From JAAYCI01 sp031551695 (lineage in GTDB: Bacteria; Bacillota; Clostridia; Oscillospirales; Ruminococcaceae), in assembly GCA_031551695.1 (NCBI GenBank), contig JAVBNG010000020.1:1-64000 (forward strand): a stretch of 64,000 nt of DNA, written 5' to 3'. Shown piece after piece: positions 1 through 8,007 of this stretch (position 1 is its first letter; each line of letters starts with the position of its first letter). Made by a program: the position numbers and the translations under genes. Below the pieces are notes generated by a model, which saw nothing but the letters and a program-made list of their open reading frames with translations, was not told the origin of the DNA and searched no databases.

Positions 1-1
1 G

Positions 2-148
2 GTAAGCGGCACGCTGGAGCTTTCCAACGTGGATTTGTCCCAGGAGTTCTCGGACATGATCACCACCCAGCGCGGCTACCAGGCCAACTCCCGCATCATC
101 ACCGTCTCCGATTCCATGCTGGAGGAACTTATTAACCTTAAGAGGTAG
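2..148 (+). CDS. flgE: Flagellar hook protein FlgE, C-terminal end (partial)
   Basis: The window opens inside this gene; 48 codons remain before the TAG stop. The residues include SQEFSDMITTQRGYQANSRI followed by a helix ending in LINLKR. This is the C-terminal signature of axial flagellar proteins (FlgE/FlgF/FlgG family), the part that forms the inner coiled-coil core of the hook. FlgE itself, rather than another axial protein, is inferred from context: FlbD and the stator genes follow, as in the usual flgE-flbD-mot order of Clostridia. The start and N-terminal domain lie outside the window. Confidence 0.85.
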   Translation, partial: VSGTLELSNVDLSQEFSDMITTQRGYQANSRIITVSDSMLEELINLKR

Positions 149-164
149 TAGCCCTTGACAGTAG

Positions 165-220
165 CGGCAGCAGGCAGTTTGCAAAGGTTCTATATTTTTT
201 TATAAGATTGCCTGCTGCCG
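165..220 (+). repeat. Inverted repeat between flgE and flbD
   Basis: Twelve-base perfect inverted repeat: CGGCAGCAGGCA at 165-176 and its complement at 209-220, separated by a 32-nt AT-rich loop. No T-run follows the right arm, so it does not look like an intrinsic terminator. It may be an mRNA stem-loop or a protein site in the flgE-flbD gap. Confidence 0.6.
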
Positions 221-337
221 TGGGCAAAGCGGACGATGCCGGTCCTCCGTTTTGCCTGCGGCAGCAGAAGTCGGGTATAAGGGATAGTAAGGGATACCAT
301 TGCAGGGCGCGCCCGGCCATACGGGCGGAGGAACAGC

Positions 338-544
338 ATGATTACATTGACCCGCCTGAACGACACGGAATTTGTGCTGAACGATGATTTGATCGAGACG
401 ATCCAGGAAAGCCCCGACACGACGATTCGCCTGAACAACGGCAATATCTACATTGTGAAGCAGAGCGCCGATGAAGTGGTGGAGATGTCACGTGGCTACA
501 AGCAAAGCATGTTTATGGGGCTTTTGGGGAGGGATAAGGCTTGA
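338..544 (+). CDS. flbD: Flagellar FlbD/SwrD family protein
   Basis: 68 residues starting MITLTRLND and matching the small FlbD family (SwrD in Bacillus subtilis). The family has a conserved N-terminal strand, the segment INGNIYIVK-like (here LNNGNIYIVKQSADEVVE) and a short basic tail. In B. subtilis SwrD raises flagellar torque and swarming; the biochemical role is not settled. The start ATG follows GGAGGAACAGC. The last four bases overlap the TTG start of motA, which indicates translational coupling with the stator genes and fits a role in stator function. Family assignment is firm; function here is inferred. Confidence 0.9.
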   Translation: MITLTRLNDTEFVLNDDLIETIQESPDTTIRLNNGNIYIVKQSADEVVEMSRGYKQSMFMGLLGRDKA

Positions 545-1482
545 ACGAGGAAGCGGCAGGTGGCAAGAAAAAGAAAAAAGGCGGCAAAAGCGGCATAGAC
601 ATCCTTTCCATCCTGGGCCTTATTGTCGCAATCGGATTGATTTATTTCGGCATCGTGTTCGAGGCGGCGCCCAGCGCGGCGAAGTTCGAGGGCGGCGCGG
701 ATTCACAGGAGTACAAGGACGCGGTGGTGGCGTACGAGGAAGCGGGCGGCGCGTTCCACCCGGAGCGCTTGCAGGGCTTTGTCGACATGCCCTCCGTCGC
801 CATTACCATCGGCGGCTGTTTCGCGGCGTTGATGGTGGCCTATCCCCTTTCCGTTTGGGCGAAGCTGGGGAAATGGATGAAGATCGTGTTTTTGCCCAGC
901 AAGTATGACCCGAACGACTACATTGCGCAAATTGTAGATTTTGCGAAGGAGGCGCGCATCAAAGGCCTGCTTTCGCTGGAAGATAAGCTGAGCGAAGCCA
1001 ACGACCCGTTTTTGAAGTCAAGCCTGATGCTGGTGGTGGACTCGGTGGAGCCCGAAAAGGTGCACAACCTGCTGGAGGCCGAGCTTGACAAAATGGACGA
1101 GCGCCACGGCCTTGGCCGCGCCTTCATGGATTCCGGCGGCGCGTTTGCGCCCGGCTTCGGCATGATCGGCACCCTCATCGGTCTTATCAACATGCTCGGC
1201 TCTATGGACGACCCGTCCTCCATCGGCCCGGCCATGGCGGTGGCACTGCTTACCACGCTGTATGGCTCCATGCTGGCGAACTTGGTGTTCAGCCCGTTTT
1301 CCACAAAGCTGGGCATCCGGCACAATGAGGAATACCTTTGCCGCGAGTTGATTTGCGAGGGCGTGGAGGCCATCCAGGCGGGGGAAAACCCGAAGTTCAT
1401 TGAAGAAAAGCTGAACATGCTCATCTTGCAAAAGAAGAAAAAGGGCAAGAAAAAAGGCGGCGCGGAAGAAGCTTCCGAGTAG
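541..1482 (+). CDS. motA: Flagellar stator protein MotA
   Basis: 313 residues. MotA forms the proton- or sodium-driven stator with MotB in the cytoplasmic membrane. Four membrane segments are visible at about residues 19-41, 82-103, 197-217 and 226-248; the last two contain PGFGMIGTLIGLINML and GPAMAVALLTTLYGSM, the MotA/TolQ/ExbB signature. The TTG start overlaps the flbD stop and follows GGGAGGG at good spacing. Two features are unusual. About 40 hydrophilic residues are inserted between TM1 and TM2, where most MotA proteins have a short loop. Lysine-rich runs also lie at both ends (KKKKKGGK near residue 10 and KKKKGKKKGG near the C terminus). The protein is therefore longer than the common 260-295 residues. 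Confidence 0.93.
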   Translation: MNEEAAGGKKKKKGGKSGIDILSILGLIVAIGLIYFGIVFEAAPSAAKFEGGADSQEYKDAVVAYEEAGGAFHPERLQGFVDMPSVAITIGGCFAALMVAYPLSVWAKLGKWMKIVFLPSKYDPNDYIAQIVDFAKEARIKGLLSLEDKLSEANDPFLKSSLMLVVDSVEPEKVHNLLEAELDKMDERHGLGRAFMDSGGAFAPGFGMIGTLIGLINMLGSMDDPSSIGPAMAVALLTTLYGSMLANLVFSPFSTKLGIRHNEEYLCRELICEGVEAIQAGENPKFIEEKLNMLILQKKKKGKKKGGAEEASE

Positions 1483-1522
1483 CCGGTTATCACATGAATG
1501 CGGAAAGGGGTGGTGAGGGCGC

Positions 1523-2593
1523 GTGGCAAAGAAGCCGAAGCCGGAAGGCAAAAAATACAGCTACATGGACACCTATGGCGATCTTGTCACCCTTCTCCTC
1601 TGCTTTTTTGTTTTGCTGTTTTCCATGTCCAGCGTGGAAGAGCAAAAATATAACGCCATTGTGGAAGCGTTTTCCCAGCAGTTTGGCCAGGTGCCCACGA
1701 ACATCTCCTTTGTTCCGGCAGATACCAGTGTGGAAAGCGGTTCCGAGATAGGCGCCGAGACCCCCACCGGCATGGAGATAGACCCGGACGTCACCCTTCC
1801 GTCGGACCTTGCTCAGTTGAAGGAGACCATCCAGAAGTTTGTGGAAGAGCACGACATGGCCGGCAAGGTGGAGGTGGAAGAAGGCGCAAGCGGCGCGGTG
1901 TTTTTACGGCTTTCGGCAAACCTGCTGTTCGCGGGCGATTCGTATGACCTTTCCGGCGACGCCACCGAATTTCTCGACTATTTTTCCGAGTGCCTGAACA
2001 GCATCGAGACGGAAATCATGCAGGTGAAGTTCAACGGCCACACGGGCGATATTGCCGGTTCCTCCACGGACGACTGGAAGCTTTCCGCCGAGCGCGCGGG
2101 CCTTGTGTCCAGCTATGTGGAAAAGGTGGGCGGGTTCAACCGGTTCAAAATTGCCCCCGATTTTTACGGCCGGAACTATCCCATCGCCGACAACGGCACC
2201 CCCGAGGGCCTTGCCCAGAATCGCCGCGTGGACATCATTGTGCTGGGCAACAACACGGGGAACCTGGAAGCGACCATGATGGACGCCATGCGCATGTACT
2301 TTCCCGGCGACGATACCAGCTTTTTTGAGGGCGACCCCAGCGATTTGCCGGACACCATCATCGACCAGTCGATAACGCAGGTGGCGGAGGGCGAGAAACT
2401 GCTGGACAACCTTACCAGCGAACAGATCAAGAACCTGGTGGACGACGCGCAGAGCATGGCGGAAGAGAACGGTTTTCCTCCTGACGCGGCCTCATCCCCT
2501 TCCGATGAAACGCCTGCGGGTGCCTCCGGCGCCGCAAGCAGTGCTGCTTCCAACGAAGCGCCCGCAAGTTCCGCCGCGTCTTCCGGCGGCTGA
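1523..2593 (+). CDS. motB: Flagellar stator protein MotB
   Basis: 356 residues, GTG start. A short basic N terminus leads to a single membrane helix at about 16-37 (DTYGDLVTLLLCFFVLLFSM), which contains the conserved aspartate that carries the ion. The OmpA-like peptidoglycan-binding domain spans roughly 125-250, with FNGHTGD and an AQNRRVDIIV end motif. About 100 further residues follow, finishing in an Ala/Ser/Pro-rich low-complexity tail that most MotB proteins lack. It lies 40 bp after motA and before fliM, so stator and switch genes are co-transcribed. MotB anchors the MotA/B complex to the cell wall around the rotor. Confidence 0.93.
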   Translation: MAKKPKPEGKKYSYMDTYGDLVTLLLCFFVLLFSMSSVEEQKYNAIVEAFSQQFGQVPTNISFVPADTSVESGSEIGAETPTGMEIDPDVTLPSDLAQLKETIQKFVEEHDMAGKVEVEEGASGAVFLRLSANLLFAGDSYDLSGDATEFLDYFSECLNSIETEIMQVKFNGHTGDIAGSSTDDWKLSAERAGLVSSYVEKVGGFNRFKIAPDFYGRNYPIADNGTPEGLAQNRRVDIIVLGNNTGNLEATMMDAMRMYFPGDDTSFFEGDPSDLPDTIIDQSITQVAEGEKLLDNLTSEQIKNLVDDAQSMAEENGFPPDAASSPSDETPAGASGAASSAASNEAPASSAASSGG

Positions 2594-2645
2594 CGCGGCG
2601 GCAAAGGCAAACCACATAAAATAAACGGCAAAGGGGGGACACAAA

Positions 2646-3779
2646 GTGCCTGAAGTACTGAACCAAAGCCAGATAGACGCCCTGCTGAACAGCATCAACT
2701 CCGGGGAATCGGTGGAAGCCGAAGTGGGCGACGGCAAAGACAATATCAAGGATTATGACTTTACCCAGCCGAAAAAATTTACCAAAGAGCAGCTGCGCAC
2801 GGTAGACAGCATCTATGAAAATCTCAGCCGCCTTGTGGCCTCTTATTTTTCCGGCATCCTGCGCGTGTTTTGCGACGTAACGGTGCTGCAGGTGGAAGAA
2901 CAGCGCTACTATGAATACAACAACGCCCTGCCGGACACCACCCTCATCGGCCTGGTGGACCTGAAACCCAAAAACATCAACCTGCCGGAAAGTACGCTGA
3001 TGATGGACATGTCGAACAACGTGGCCTATTTCATCATGGACCGCCTGCTGGGCGGCCCCGGCAGCGGCAGCGTGCTCTCGCGGGATTTTACCGACATTGA
3101 GCTGGCTATCATGCAGGACATTTACTATAAAATTGCCGGCTTCATGCTGGACACCTGGAAGGACCACCTGGAAGTGAGCGGCGAACTTGCGAGTTTGGAG
3201 ACGAACCCGCGCCTCATCCAGATCTACGCGCCGGAGGACATCGTGGTCATTGTGGTGCTGAAGGTGAAGCTGCGCGAGCTGGAAGGCACCATGTCCGTTT
3301 GCATCCCGGCCATGGGGCTTGAAAATTACCTTTCCGAGTTTGCCTCGAAATACTCCCGCGGGCCGCACAAAATGTCCAATGAACGGCTGGACAACATGCG
3401 CCGCGATTTGATCAAGGACTCGCTGGACGATTCCGAGCTGGAACTGAAGGCCGTGTTCGACCAGACGGAGATGGATGTGGCGGATGCCCTGCGGCTGCGC
3501 CGAGGCGACGTGATTCCGCTGCCGAAGCCGCTGAACGGCATTGTTACGTTGGAAGTGGACGGCACGCCGTGGTTCATTTCGCAGCTGGGCAATTCCCGCA
3601 GCAAAAAGGCCATCAAGGTGCTGGAGCTGGTGCCGCAGGAGGAGCAGGAAGATATGCGGGTGAACCGCATACTGGAAATGAGTGGTGTGGGCGTGGCCGC
3701 CCCGGCGCCGGCTGCCCGGCCCGCAGAGGAGGCTCAGCCGGCCAGCGTGGGCGCGCCGGCAACGACAGACGCGGGCTGA
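2646..3779 (+). CDS. fliM: Flagellar motor switch protein FliM
   Basis: 377 residues, GTG start after an AAAGGGGGG ribosome site. The N-terminal LNQSQIDALLNS is the conserved peptide that binds phosphorylated CheY. A CheC-like middle domain covers about 45-230. The SpoA-type C-terminal domain (about 250-325, with GDVIPLPKPLNGIVTLEVDG) packs against FliN/FliY in the C-ring. An Ala/Pro-rich tail ends the protein. It follows motB directly and precedes fliY, so the switch components are made together. Confidence 0.96.
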   Translation: MPEVLNQSQIDALLNSINSGESVEAEVGDGKDNIKDYDFTQPKKFTKEQLRTVDSIYENLSRLVASYFSGILRVFCDVTVLQVEEQRYYEYNNALPDTTLIGLVDLKPKNINLPESTLMMDMSNNVAYFIMDRLLGGPGSGSVLSRDFTDIELAIMQDIYYKIAGFMLDTWKDHLEVSGELASLETNPRLIQIYAPEDIVVIVVLKVKLRELEGTMSVCIPAMGLENYLSEFASKYSRGPHKMSNERLDNMRRDLIKDSLDDSELELKAVFDQTEMDVADALRLRRGDVIPLPKPLNGIVTLEVDGTPWFISQLGNSRSKKAIKVLELVPQEEQEDMRVNRILEMSGVGVAAPAPAARPAEEAQPASVGAPATTDAG

Positions 3780-3798
3780 CAGGCCCGAAAGGATATGG

Positions 3799-3817
3799 CC
3801 GCGCGGGCAACGCGCGG
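3799..3817 (+). repeat. Stem-loop in the fliM-fliY junction
   Basis: CCGCGCG at 3799-3805 pairs perfectly with CGCGCGG at 3811-3817 around a GGCAA loop. No T-tract follows and the fliY ribosome site lies 13 bases further on. It is more likely an mRNA stability or processing element than a terminator. Confidence 0.55.
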
Positions 3818-3841
3818 TACTACAGCACAGGAGGGTTGACC

Positions 3842-5152
3842 ATGGGAACTGCCGCATCCGGCGGGTCGTCGATCACGTTATCACCAATGGAAATCGACGC
3901 CATCGGTGAAGTGATGAATATAAGCATGGGTTCGGCGGCTACCGCGGTGAGCCAGATGCTGGACAGGGTGGTGGAGATCACCACGCCCACGGTGGAAGTG
4001 CAAAGAGTGGGGGATGTGAACCACGAGCAATACGAGCCGGCGCTGCTGGTGAAAATTGTATACACCGTGGGGCTTACCGGCTCGAACTGCATGGTGTTCC
4101 GCCAGCACGACATGCAAATGATTTTAAACGCCCTGATGGGCATAGCAGATGCCCCCAGCGACGACTTTGTGTTCGACGAATTATCCATTTCGGCGGCTTG
4201 CGAAGTGATGAACCAGATGATGGGCGCCTCGGCCACGGCCCTGGCGGACTTTTTAAACAAGCGCATCGATATTTCCACGCCCACGGCAGTGGTGATGGAG
4301 CGCAACGACTTCCTTACCGCCATGGACATGCCCGCCGAGGGCGAAGTGGTGACAATCACCTTCCGGCTGACGATCAAGGATATGGTCGATTCCGAGTTTG
4401 TCAGCGTACTGAATGTTGACCTTGTGCGCGAGATCATTGCGCAGTTCTTTGGAGGCGACGGGCAGGTGGCCCTCGACGCGGGCGCTGCCGCCTCCGCCCC
4501 GGAACCGGCGGCCCCCGCGGCCGAGGCGGCGCAAACGGCCGCTTCGCCCGCAGCGGCAGCACCGGTGGCTGAAATGCCGGCCGCGGCGCCCATGCCGGCC
4601 CAGGCGGGCGTTCAGCCCGCAGGCGAAGCGCCGCCCATGGCAGCCGCCGCCATGCAGCAGCCCCCTGTGGGCTACCCGCCCATGGCGGGCGTGCCCTATG
4701 CGCCGGACGCGGCGGCAATGGGCGGATATCCGCCCCAGGGATACCCCTACATGCCGCCGCCGCCAATGTACGCGCAGCCGCCGCCACAGCAGGCGTATCC
4801 ACAAATAGACGCGCGGCCGGTGGAGTTCCCGGAATTTGGCCAGGCGGGCAGCGGCGAGGGCGTTCCCATGATGGGAAACAACCTGGACCTCATCATGAAC
4901 GTGCCGCTGAACGTTTCCATCGAGATTGGCACCACGAAGCGGAAGATACGCGATATCATGAACTTTACTTCCGGTACCGTGGTGGAACTGGACAAGCAGG
5001 CCGGCTCGCCGGTGGACATTGTAGTAAACGGCCAACTGATTGCCCACGGCGACGTGGTGGTGATAGACGACAACTTTGGTGTGCGTGTCACGGAAATTGT
5101 GGGCACGAAGGATTTGATCACATCGTTGTCGGAACAGCAAAAAAAGACCTAA
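3842..5152 (+). CDS. fliY: Flagellar motor switch phosphatase FliY
   Basis: 436 residues from the ATG that follows CAGGAGGGTTGACC. Longer upstream readings run into fliM and lack a ribosome site. The N-terminal CheC-like domain (about 1-205) has two active-site helices, GEVMNISMGSAATA near residue 22 and CEVMNQMMGASATAL near 120, each with the E-x-x-N pair that hydrolyses CheY-P. A linker of about 130 residues made almost entirely of Ala, Pro, Met and Gln follows. A FliN/SpoA domain (about 342-432) places the protein in the C-ring. FliY replaces FliN in Bacillota and removes CheY-P at the switch. The linker is longer than I expect for the family. Confidence 0.95.
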   Translation: MGTAASGGSSITLSPMEIDAIGEVMNISMGSAATAVSQMLDRVVEITTPTVEVQRVGDVNHEQYEPALLVKIVYTVGLTGSNCMVFRQHDMQMILNALMGIADAPSDDFVFDELSISAACEVMNQMMGASATALADFLNKRIDISTPTAVVMERNDFLTAMDMPAEGEVVTITFRLTIKDMVDSEFVSVLNVDLVREIIAQFFGGDGQVALDAGAAASAPEPAAPAAEAAQTAASPAAAAPVAEMPAAAPMPAQAGVQPAGEAPPMAAAAMQQPPVGYPPMAGVPYAPDAAAMGGYPPQGYPYMPPPPMYAQPPPQQAYPQIDARPVEFPEFGQAGSGEGVPMMGNNLDLIMNVPLNVSIEIGTTKRKIRDIMNFTSGTVVELDKQAGSPVDIVVNGQLIAHGDVVVIDDNFGVRVTEIVGTKDLITSLSEQQKKT

Positions 5153-5215
5153 TACCGGTTCATTGACAGGATGCGGCAAACAGAATATGGATATTTCAAA
5201 AGTGAAAGGGATTTG

Positions 5216-5587
5216 ATGGCTATGGCAGACAAAAAGATCTTGATTGTTGACGACGCGGCGTTTATGCGAATGATGATAAAAAACAGCCTGACGGGGCAGG
5301 GGTATACAAACCTGATAGAAGCCGCCGACGGCAAGCAGGCGCTGGATACGTATAACGCCGAAAAACCGGACCTTGTCATCATGGACATTACCATGCCGAA
5401 CATGGACGGGCTGGAAGCGCTGCAGGCCATCAAGGCGGCGGACGCGAGTGCGAAAATCGTGATGTGCTCGGCCATGGGGCAGGAGTCGATGGTGGTGGAC
5501 GCCATCCGCTACGGCGCGCTGGACTTCATTGTCAAGCCCTTTAAGCCGGACCGTATCCTGCAAACTGTGGAAAAAATCCTGGGCTAG
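5216..5587 (+). CDS. cheY: Chemotaxis response regulator CheY
   Basis: 123 residues, a single receiver domain. Acidic pocket residues D12 and D13 (ILIVDDAAF), phosphoacceptor D57 (DLVIMDITMPNMDG), the switch Ser in VMCSAMGQ and the conserved Lys in VKPFKPDRI are all present. No output domain follows, so it acts by binding FliM when phosphorylated. I chose ATG 5216 because AAAGGG lies 5 nt upstream; the next ATG at 5222 is nearly as plausible. Its place right after fliY matches B. subtilis. Confidence 0.95.
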   Translation: MAMADKKILIVDDAAFMRMMIKNSLTGQGYTNLIEAADGKQALDTYNAEKPDLVIMDITMPNMDGLEALQAIKAADASAKIVMCSAMGQESMVVDAIRYGALDFIVKPFKPDRILQTVEKILG

Positions 5588-5596
5588 TTTTCCTGC

Positions 5597-5615
5597 GGCG
5601 GGCCAAAAGCCCGCC
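5597..5615 (+). repeat. Stem-loop in the cheY-fliO junction
   Basis: GGCGGGC at 5597-5603 pairs with GCCCGCC at 5609-5615 around CAAAA. No T-run follows and transcription must continue into fliO. It starts 10 nt after the cheY stop, so it could protect the 3' end of a processed message. Confidence 0.55.
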
Positions 5616-5648
5616 TGTGGCGCTTGTTCGGAGGCGGGAGGGACGCCG

Positions 5649-6023
5649 GTGGGTGAGGTTGTATTGCGGATATTGACGGCGATTTTGTCGCTGGCGTTCG
5701 TGCTGTTTTTGGCTTGGGTGGTCATCCGCTGGATGGGCGGGCGCATGCCGGGCATGGCGGCCGGCGGCAAGGGCCGCATGATCAATGTGCTGGACCGTGT
5801 GAACACGGGCAAAAACAGCGGCCTTTTGCTGGTGCGCGTGGGCGACAAGGTTCTTTTGGTGGCATACAGCGAGCACAATGTGCAAAGCGTGTATGATTTC
5901 GACGACCCGGAAGGTGCCTTCGTGCCCTATGTGCCGCCGGCTTCGGGCATGAGTTTTACGGACGCGCTGAAGGACGCCGCGTCGAAATTCGGCAAGAAAA
6001 ACGACGGGGGAGGCGGGCTATGA
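5649..6023 (+). CDS. fliO: Flagellar export protein FliO (FliZ)
   Basis: 124 residues from the GTG at 5649, preceded by GGGAGGGACGCCG. One membrane helix (about residues 6-27, ILTAILSLAFVLFLAWVVIRW) is followed by the small beta-rich FliO domain with the ILDR-like segment INVLDRVNTGKNSGLLLVRV. FliO helps assemble the FliP ring of the type III export gate. The gene sits directly before fliP and overlaps it by four bases (ATGA). The family is divergent, so the call rests on the domain pattern plus position. Confidence 0.88.
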   Translation: MGEVVLRILTAILSLAFVLFLAWVVIRWMGGRMPGMAAGGKGRMINVLDRVNTGKNSGLLLVRVGDKVLLVAYSEHNVQSVYDFDDPEGAFVPYVPPASGMSFTDALKDAASKFGKKNDGGGGL

Positions 6024-6859
6024 AGCTGAGGGCCCTTGCCGCCCGGCGAAATGAAGCCGAGGCAAAGCGGGCGCTGAAACGCCTGTGGCGCGTGTTTTTT
6101 ATTTCCTTGCTGCTGGTGGTGTTTTTTGCCACGGTGATGGCGGTGACGGCAAATGCCGCCGGTGTCACCATCGACGTGCAAAGCGAGGACACCACGGGCA
6201 ACCTCGGCGCCATTGAAGTGATTTTCATTTTTGCTTTTTTGGCCATTTTGCCCTCGGTGGTGCTCATGACCACCAGTTTCACGCGCATCATCATCGTGCT
6301 GAGCTTTTTGCGCAGTGCCATGGGCACGCAGCAGGCGCCGCCGAATATGGTGCTCACGGGCCTTGCGGTGTTCCTGACTCTGTTCATCATGACGCCCACG
6401 CTGAACGCGATGAAAGAGATTGCCTACGACCCGTATTCCCAGGGGCGTATCACATCCAGCGAGGCCATCAAGCTAGCGCAGGAGCCGCTGAAAAAGTTTA
6501 TGCTGGAACAGACAAGCGTGGAATCGCTCAATATGTTTTTGGATCTTTCGAATACACAGGCGCCTGCCGTGGCCGACCCGGCGAACCCCGTGGAGCTGAT
6601 AGAACTGCCTCTCACGGTAATTACGCCGGCGTTTATTACAAGTGAGATTTCCCACGCGTTTTTGATGGGCTTTTTCATTTTCCTGCCGTTCCTCGTCATC
6701 GACGTGGTGGTTTCCAGTATTTTGATGAGCATGGGCATGGTGATGCTGCCGCCGGCAATGATTTCTCTGCCGTTTAAGCTGTTGCTGTTTATTATGGTGG
6801 ACGGCTGGAACCTGATGATGCGCACGCTGGTGGACAGCTTTATCGTGGTTGCGGGTTAG
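6020..6859 (+). CDS. fliP: Flagellar export gate protein FliP
   Basis: 279 residues. The N terminus is cytoplasmic and basic, then a signal-like helix (about 25-45) ends in AANAAG. The conserved core has SFTRIIIVLSFLRSAMGTQQ and PPNMVLTGLAVFLTLFIM, and ends in MVMLPPAMISLPFKLLLFIM, all FliP hallmarks. Five copies of FliP form the central pore of the flagellar type III secretion gate with FliQ and FliR. Start and fliO stop overlap by ATGA, and fliQ and fliR follow in the standard order. Confidence 0.97.
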   Translation: MKLRALAARRNEAEAKRALKRLWRVFFISLLLVVFFATVMAVTANAAGVTIDVQSEDTTGNLGAIEVIFIFAFLAILPSVVLMTTSFTRIIIVLSFLRSAMGTQQAPPNMVLTGLAVFLTLFIMTPTLNAMKEIAYDPYSQGRITSSEAIKLAQEPLKKFMLEQTSVESLNMFLDLSNTQAPAVADPANPVELIELPLTVITPAFITSEISHAFLMGFFIFLPFLVIDVVVSSILMSMGMVMLPPAMISLPFKLLLFIMVDGWNLMMRTLVDSFIVVAG

Positions 6860-6899
6860 GCCGGAGCAGACGAATACTCTTTTGGCAAGCGGAAAGAAG

Positions 6900-7175
6900 G
6901 TGGCGCGTATCATCACGAACGAACAGATCGTGGATATCATGCGGGAGCTGATGGTGGTATGCGTGAAGGTGGCGGGGCCGGTGCTGGTGGTTTCCATCAT
7001 CGTGGGGCTCATCATTTCCATTTTCCAGGCGGCCACCCAGATACACGAGCAAACGCTTACCTTTGTGCCGAAGCTGCTGGTGATTGCGCTGCTGCTGCTG
7101 ATGATGGGCAGTTGGATCTACGGGGTCATCTCCGGCTTCACCGTCGAGATTTTTGACCTGATGGCATCCGTGTGA
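6900..7175 (+). CDS. fliQ: Flagellar export gate protein FliQ
   Basis: 91 residues from GTG 6900, read as ARIITNEQIVDIMRELMVVC. This length fits the family (about 89), whereas the upstream ATG would add 17 residues with no family match. The ribosome site GGAAAG is close to the start, so the exact start is less certain than for its neighbours. Two membrane helices surround the conserved FQAATQIHEQTLTFVPK segment. FliQ wraps around the FliP-FliR pore in the export gate. Confidence 0.92.
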   Translation: MARIITNEQIVDIMRELMVVCVKVAGPVLVVSIIVGLIISIFQAATQIHEQTLTFVPKLLVIALLLLMMGSWIYGVISGFTVEIFDLMASV

Positions 7176-7185
7176 GGGCGCCGCG

Positions 7186-7971
7186 ATGAGCCTCTCGATC
7201 CTGTTCAATTACATTGACGTTTACATCCTGGTTATGGTGCGTTTGGCGGGGATGATCGCGTTCAACCCGCTGTTCAGCCGCCGTGGCGTGCCTGCCATGG
7301 TGCGCGCGGGGCTGGTGGTGTTCCTGACCTTGCTGGTGGCCCCAACCTTGCCCGCGGCCGCGGTCAGTTCCATGGACGGCATCGTCTTTACCCTGGCTAT
7401 GGTGAAAGAGCTGCTTCTCGGCATTGCCTACGGCTACATTTTCCAGGTGTTTTACTATATGCTTTACTTCGTGGGCGATTCCATGGACATGGAGTTCGGC
7501 ATCTCCATGGCAAAGACGTTCGACCCGGGCACCAGCATCCAAACGTCCGTGTCGTCCACGTTGCTCTCGTTCCTGTTTGTGATGTACTTTTTTGGCTCCG
7601 GCTCGCACCTGGCGCTCATCCACCTGTACGCCACCAGTTTCCAGCACATCCCCCTTGGTGTGCCGGGCCTTGGCACCAGCGTATATGCCTTTATTTTGGA
7701 ATTGTTTGTCGGCGTGTTCAACCTTTCCCTGCGCATTTTGGCGCCGTTCCTGGTGGCGGAGTTTATTTTGCAGGCGGCCATGGGCATTTTGATGCGCTTC
7801 GTGCCGCAAATCAGCATTTTTGTCATCAACTTCCCCATGAAGATCTTGCTGGCCTTCATTTTGCTTTACGCCTTTGCCCCCTATATGGGCAATTTCATAG
7901 ATGGGTACGTCGACGTGATGTTCACCGGTTTTAAGGACCTTGGCAACCTGGTTGCCGTTGGCGGAACATAG
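7186..7971 (+). CDS. fliR: Flagellar export gate protein FliR
   Basis: 261 residues, mostly hydrophobic with about six membrane segments. The N-terminal VRLAGMIAFNPLFSRRGVPA and the central GISMAKTFDPGTSIQTS-type region fit FliR. FliR is the single-copy gate subunit that completes the FliP5-FliQ4-FliR1 pore. It starts 11 bp after the fliQ stop and is followed by flhB, as in most Bacillota. Confidence 0.95.
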   Translation: MSLSILFNYIDVYILVMVRLAGMIAFNPLFSRRGVPAMVRAGLVVFLTLLVAPTLPAAAVSSMDGIVFTLAMVKELLLGIAYGYIFQVFYYMLYFVGDSMDMEFGISMAKTFDPGTSIQTSVSSTLLSFLFVMYFFGSGSHLALIHLYATSFQHIPLGVPGLGTSVYAFILELFVGVFNLSLRILAPFLVAEFILQAAMGILMRFVPQISIFVINFPMKILLAFILLYAFAPYMGNFIDGYVDVMFTGFKDLGNLVAVGGT

Positions 7972-8007
7972 CGCCGCTATTCGGGCAACAAAGGGGGGAT
8001 TTGGCTT

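Noticed and set aside
165..220. Intrinsic terminator after flgE
   Set aside because: The 12-bp stem has a 32-nt loop and no T-run after the right arm, and flbD-motA continue in the same direction; kept only as an inverted repeat.
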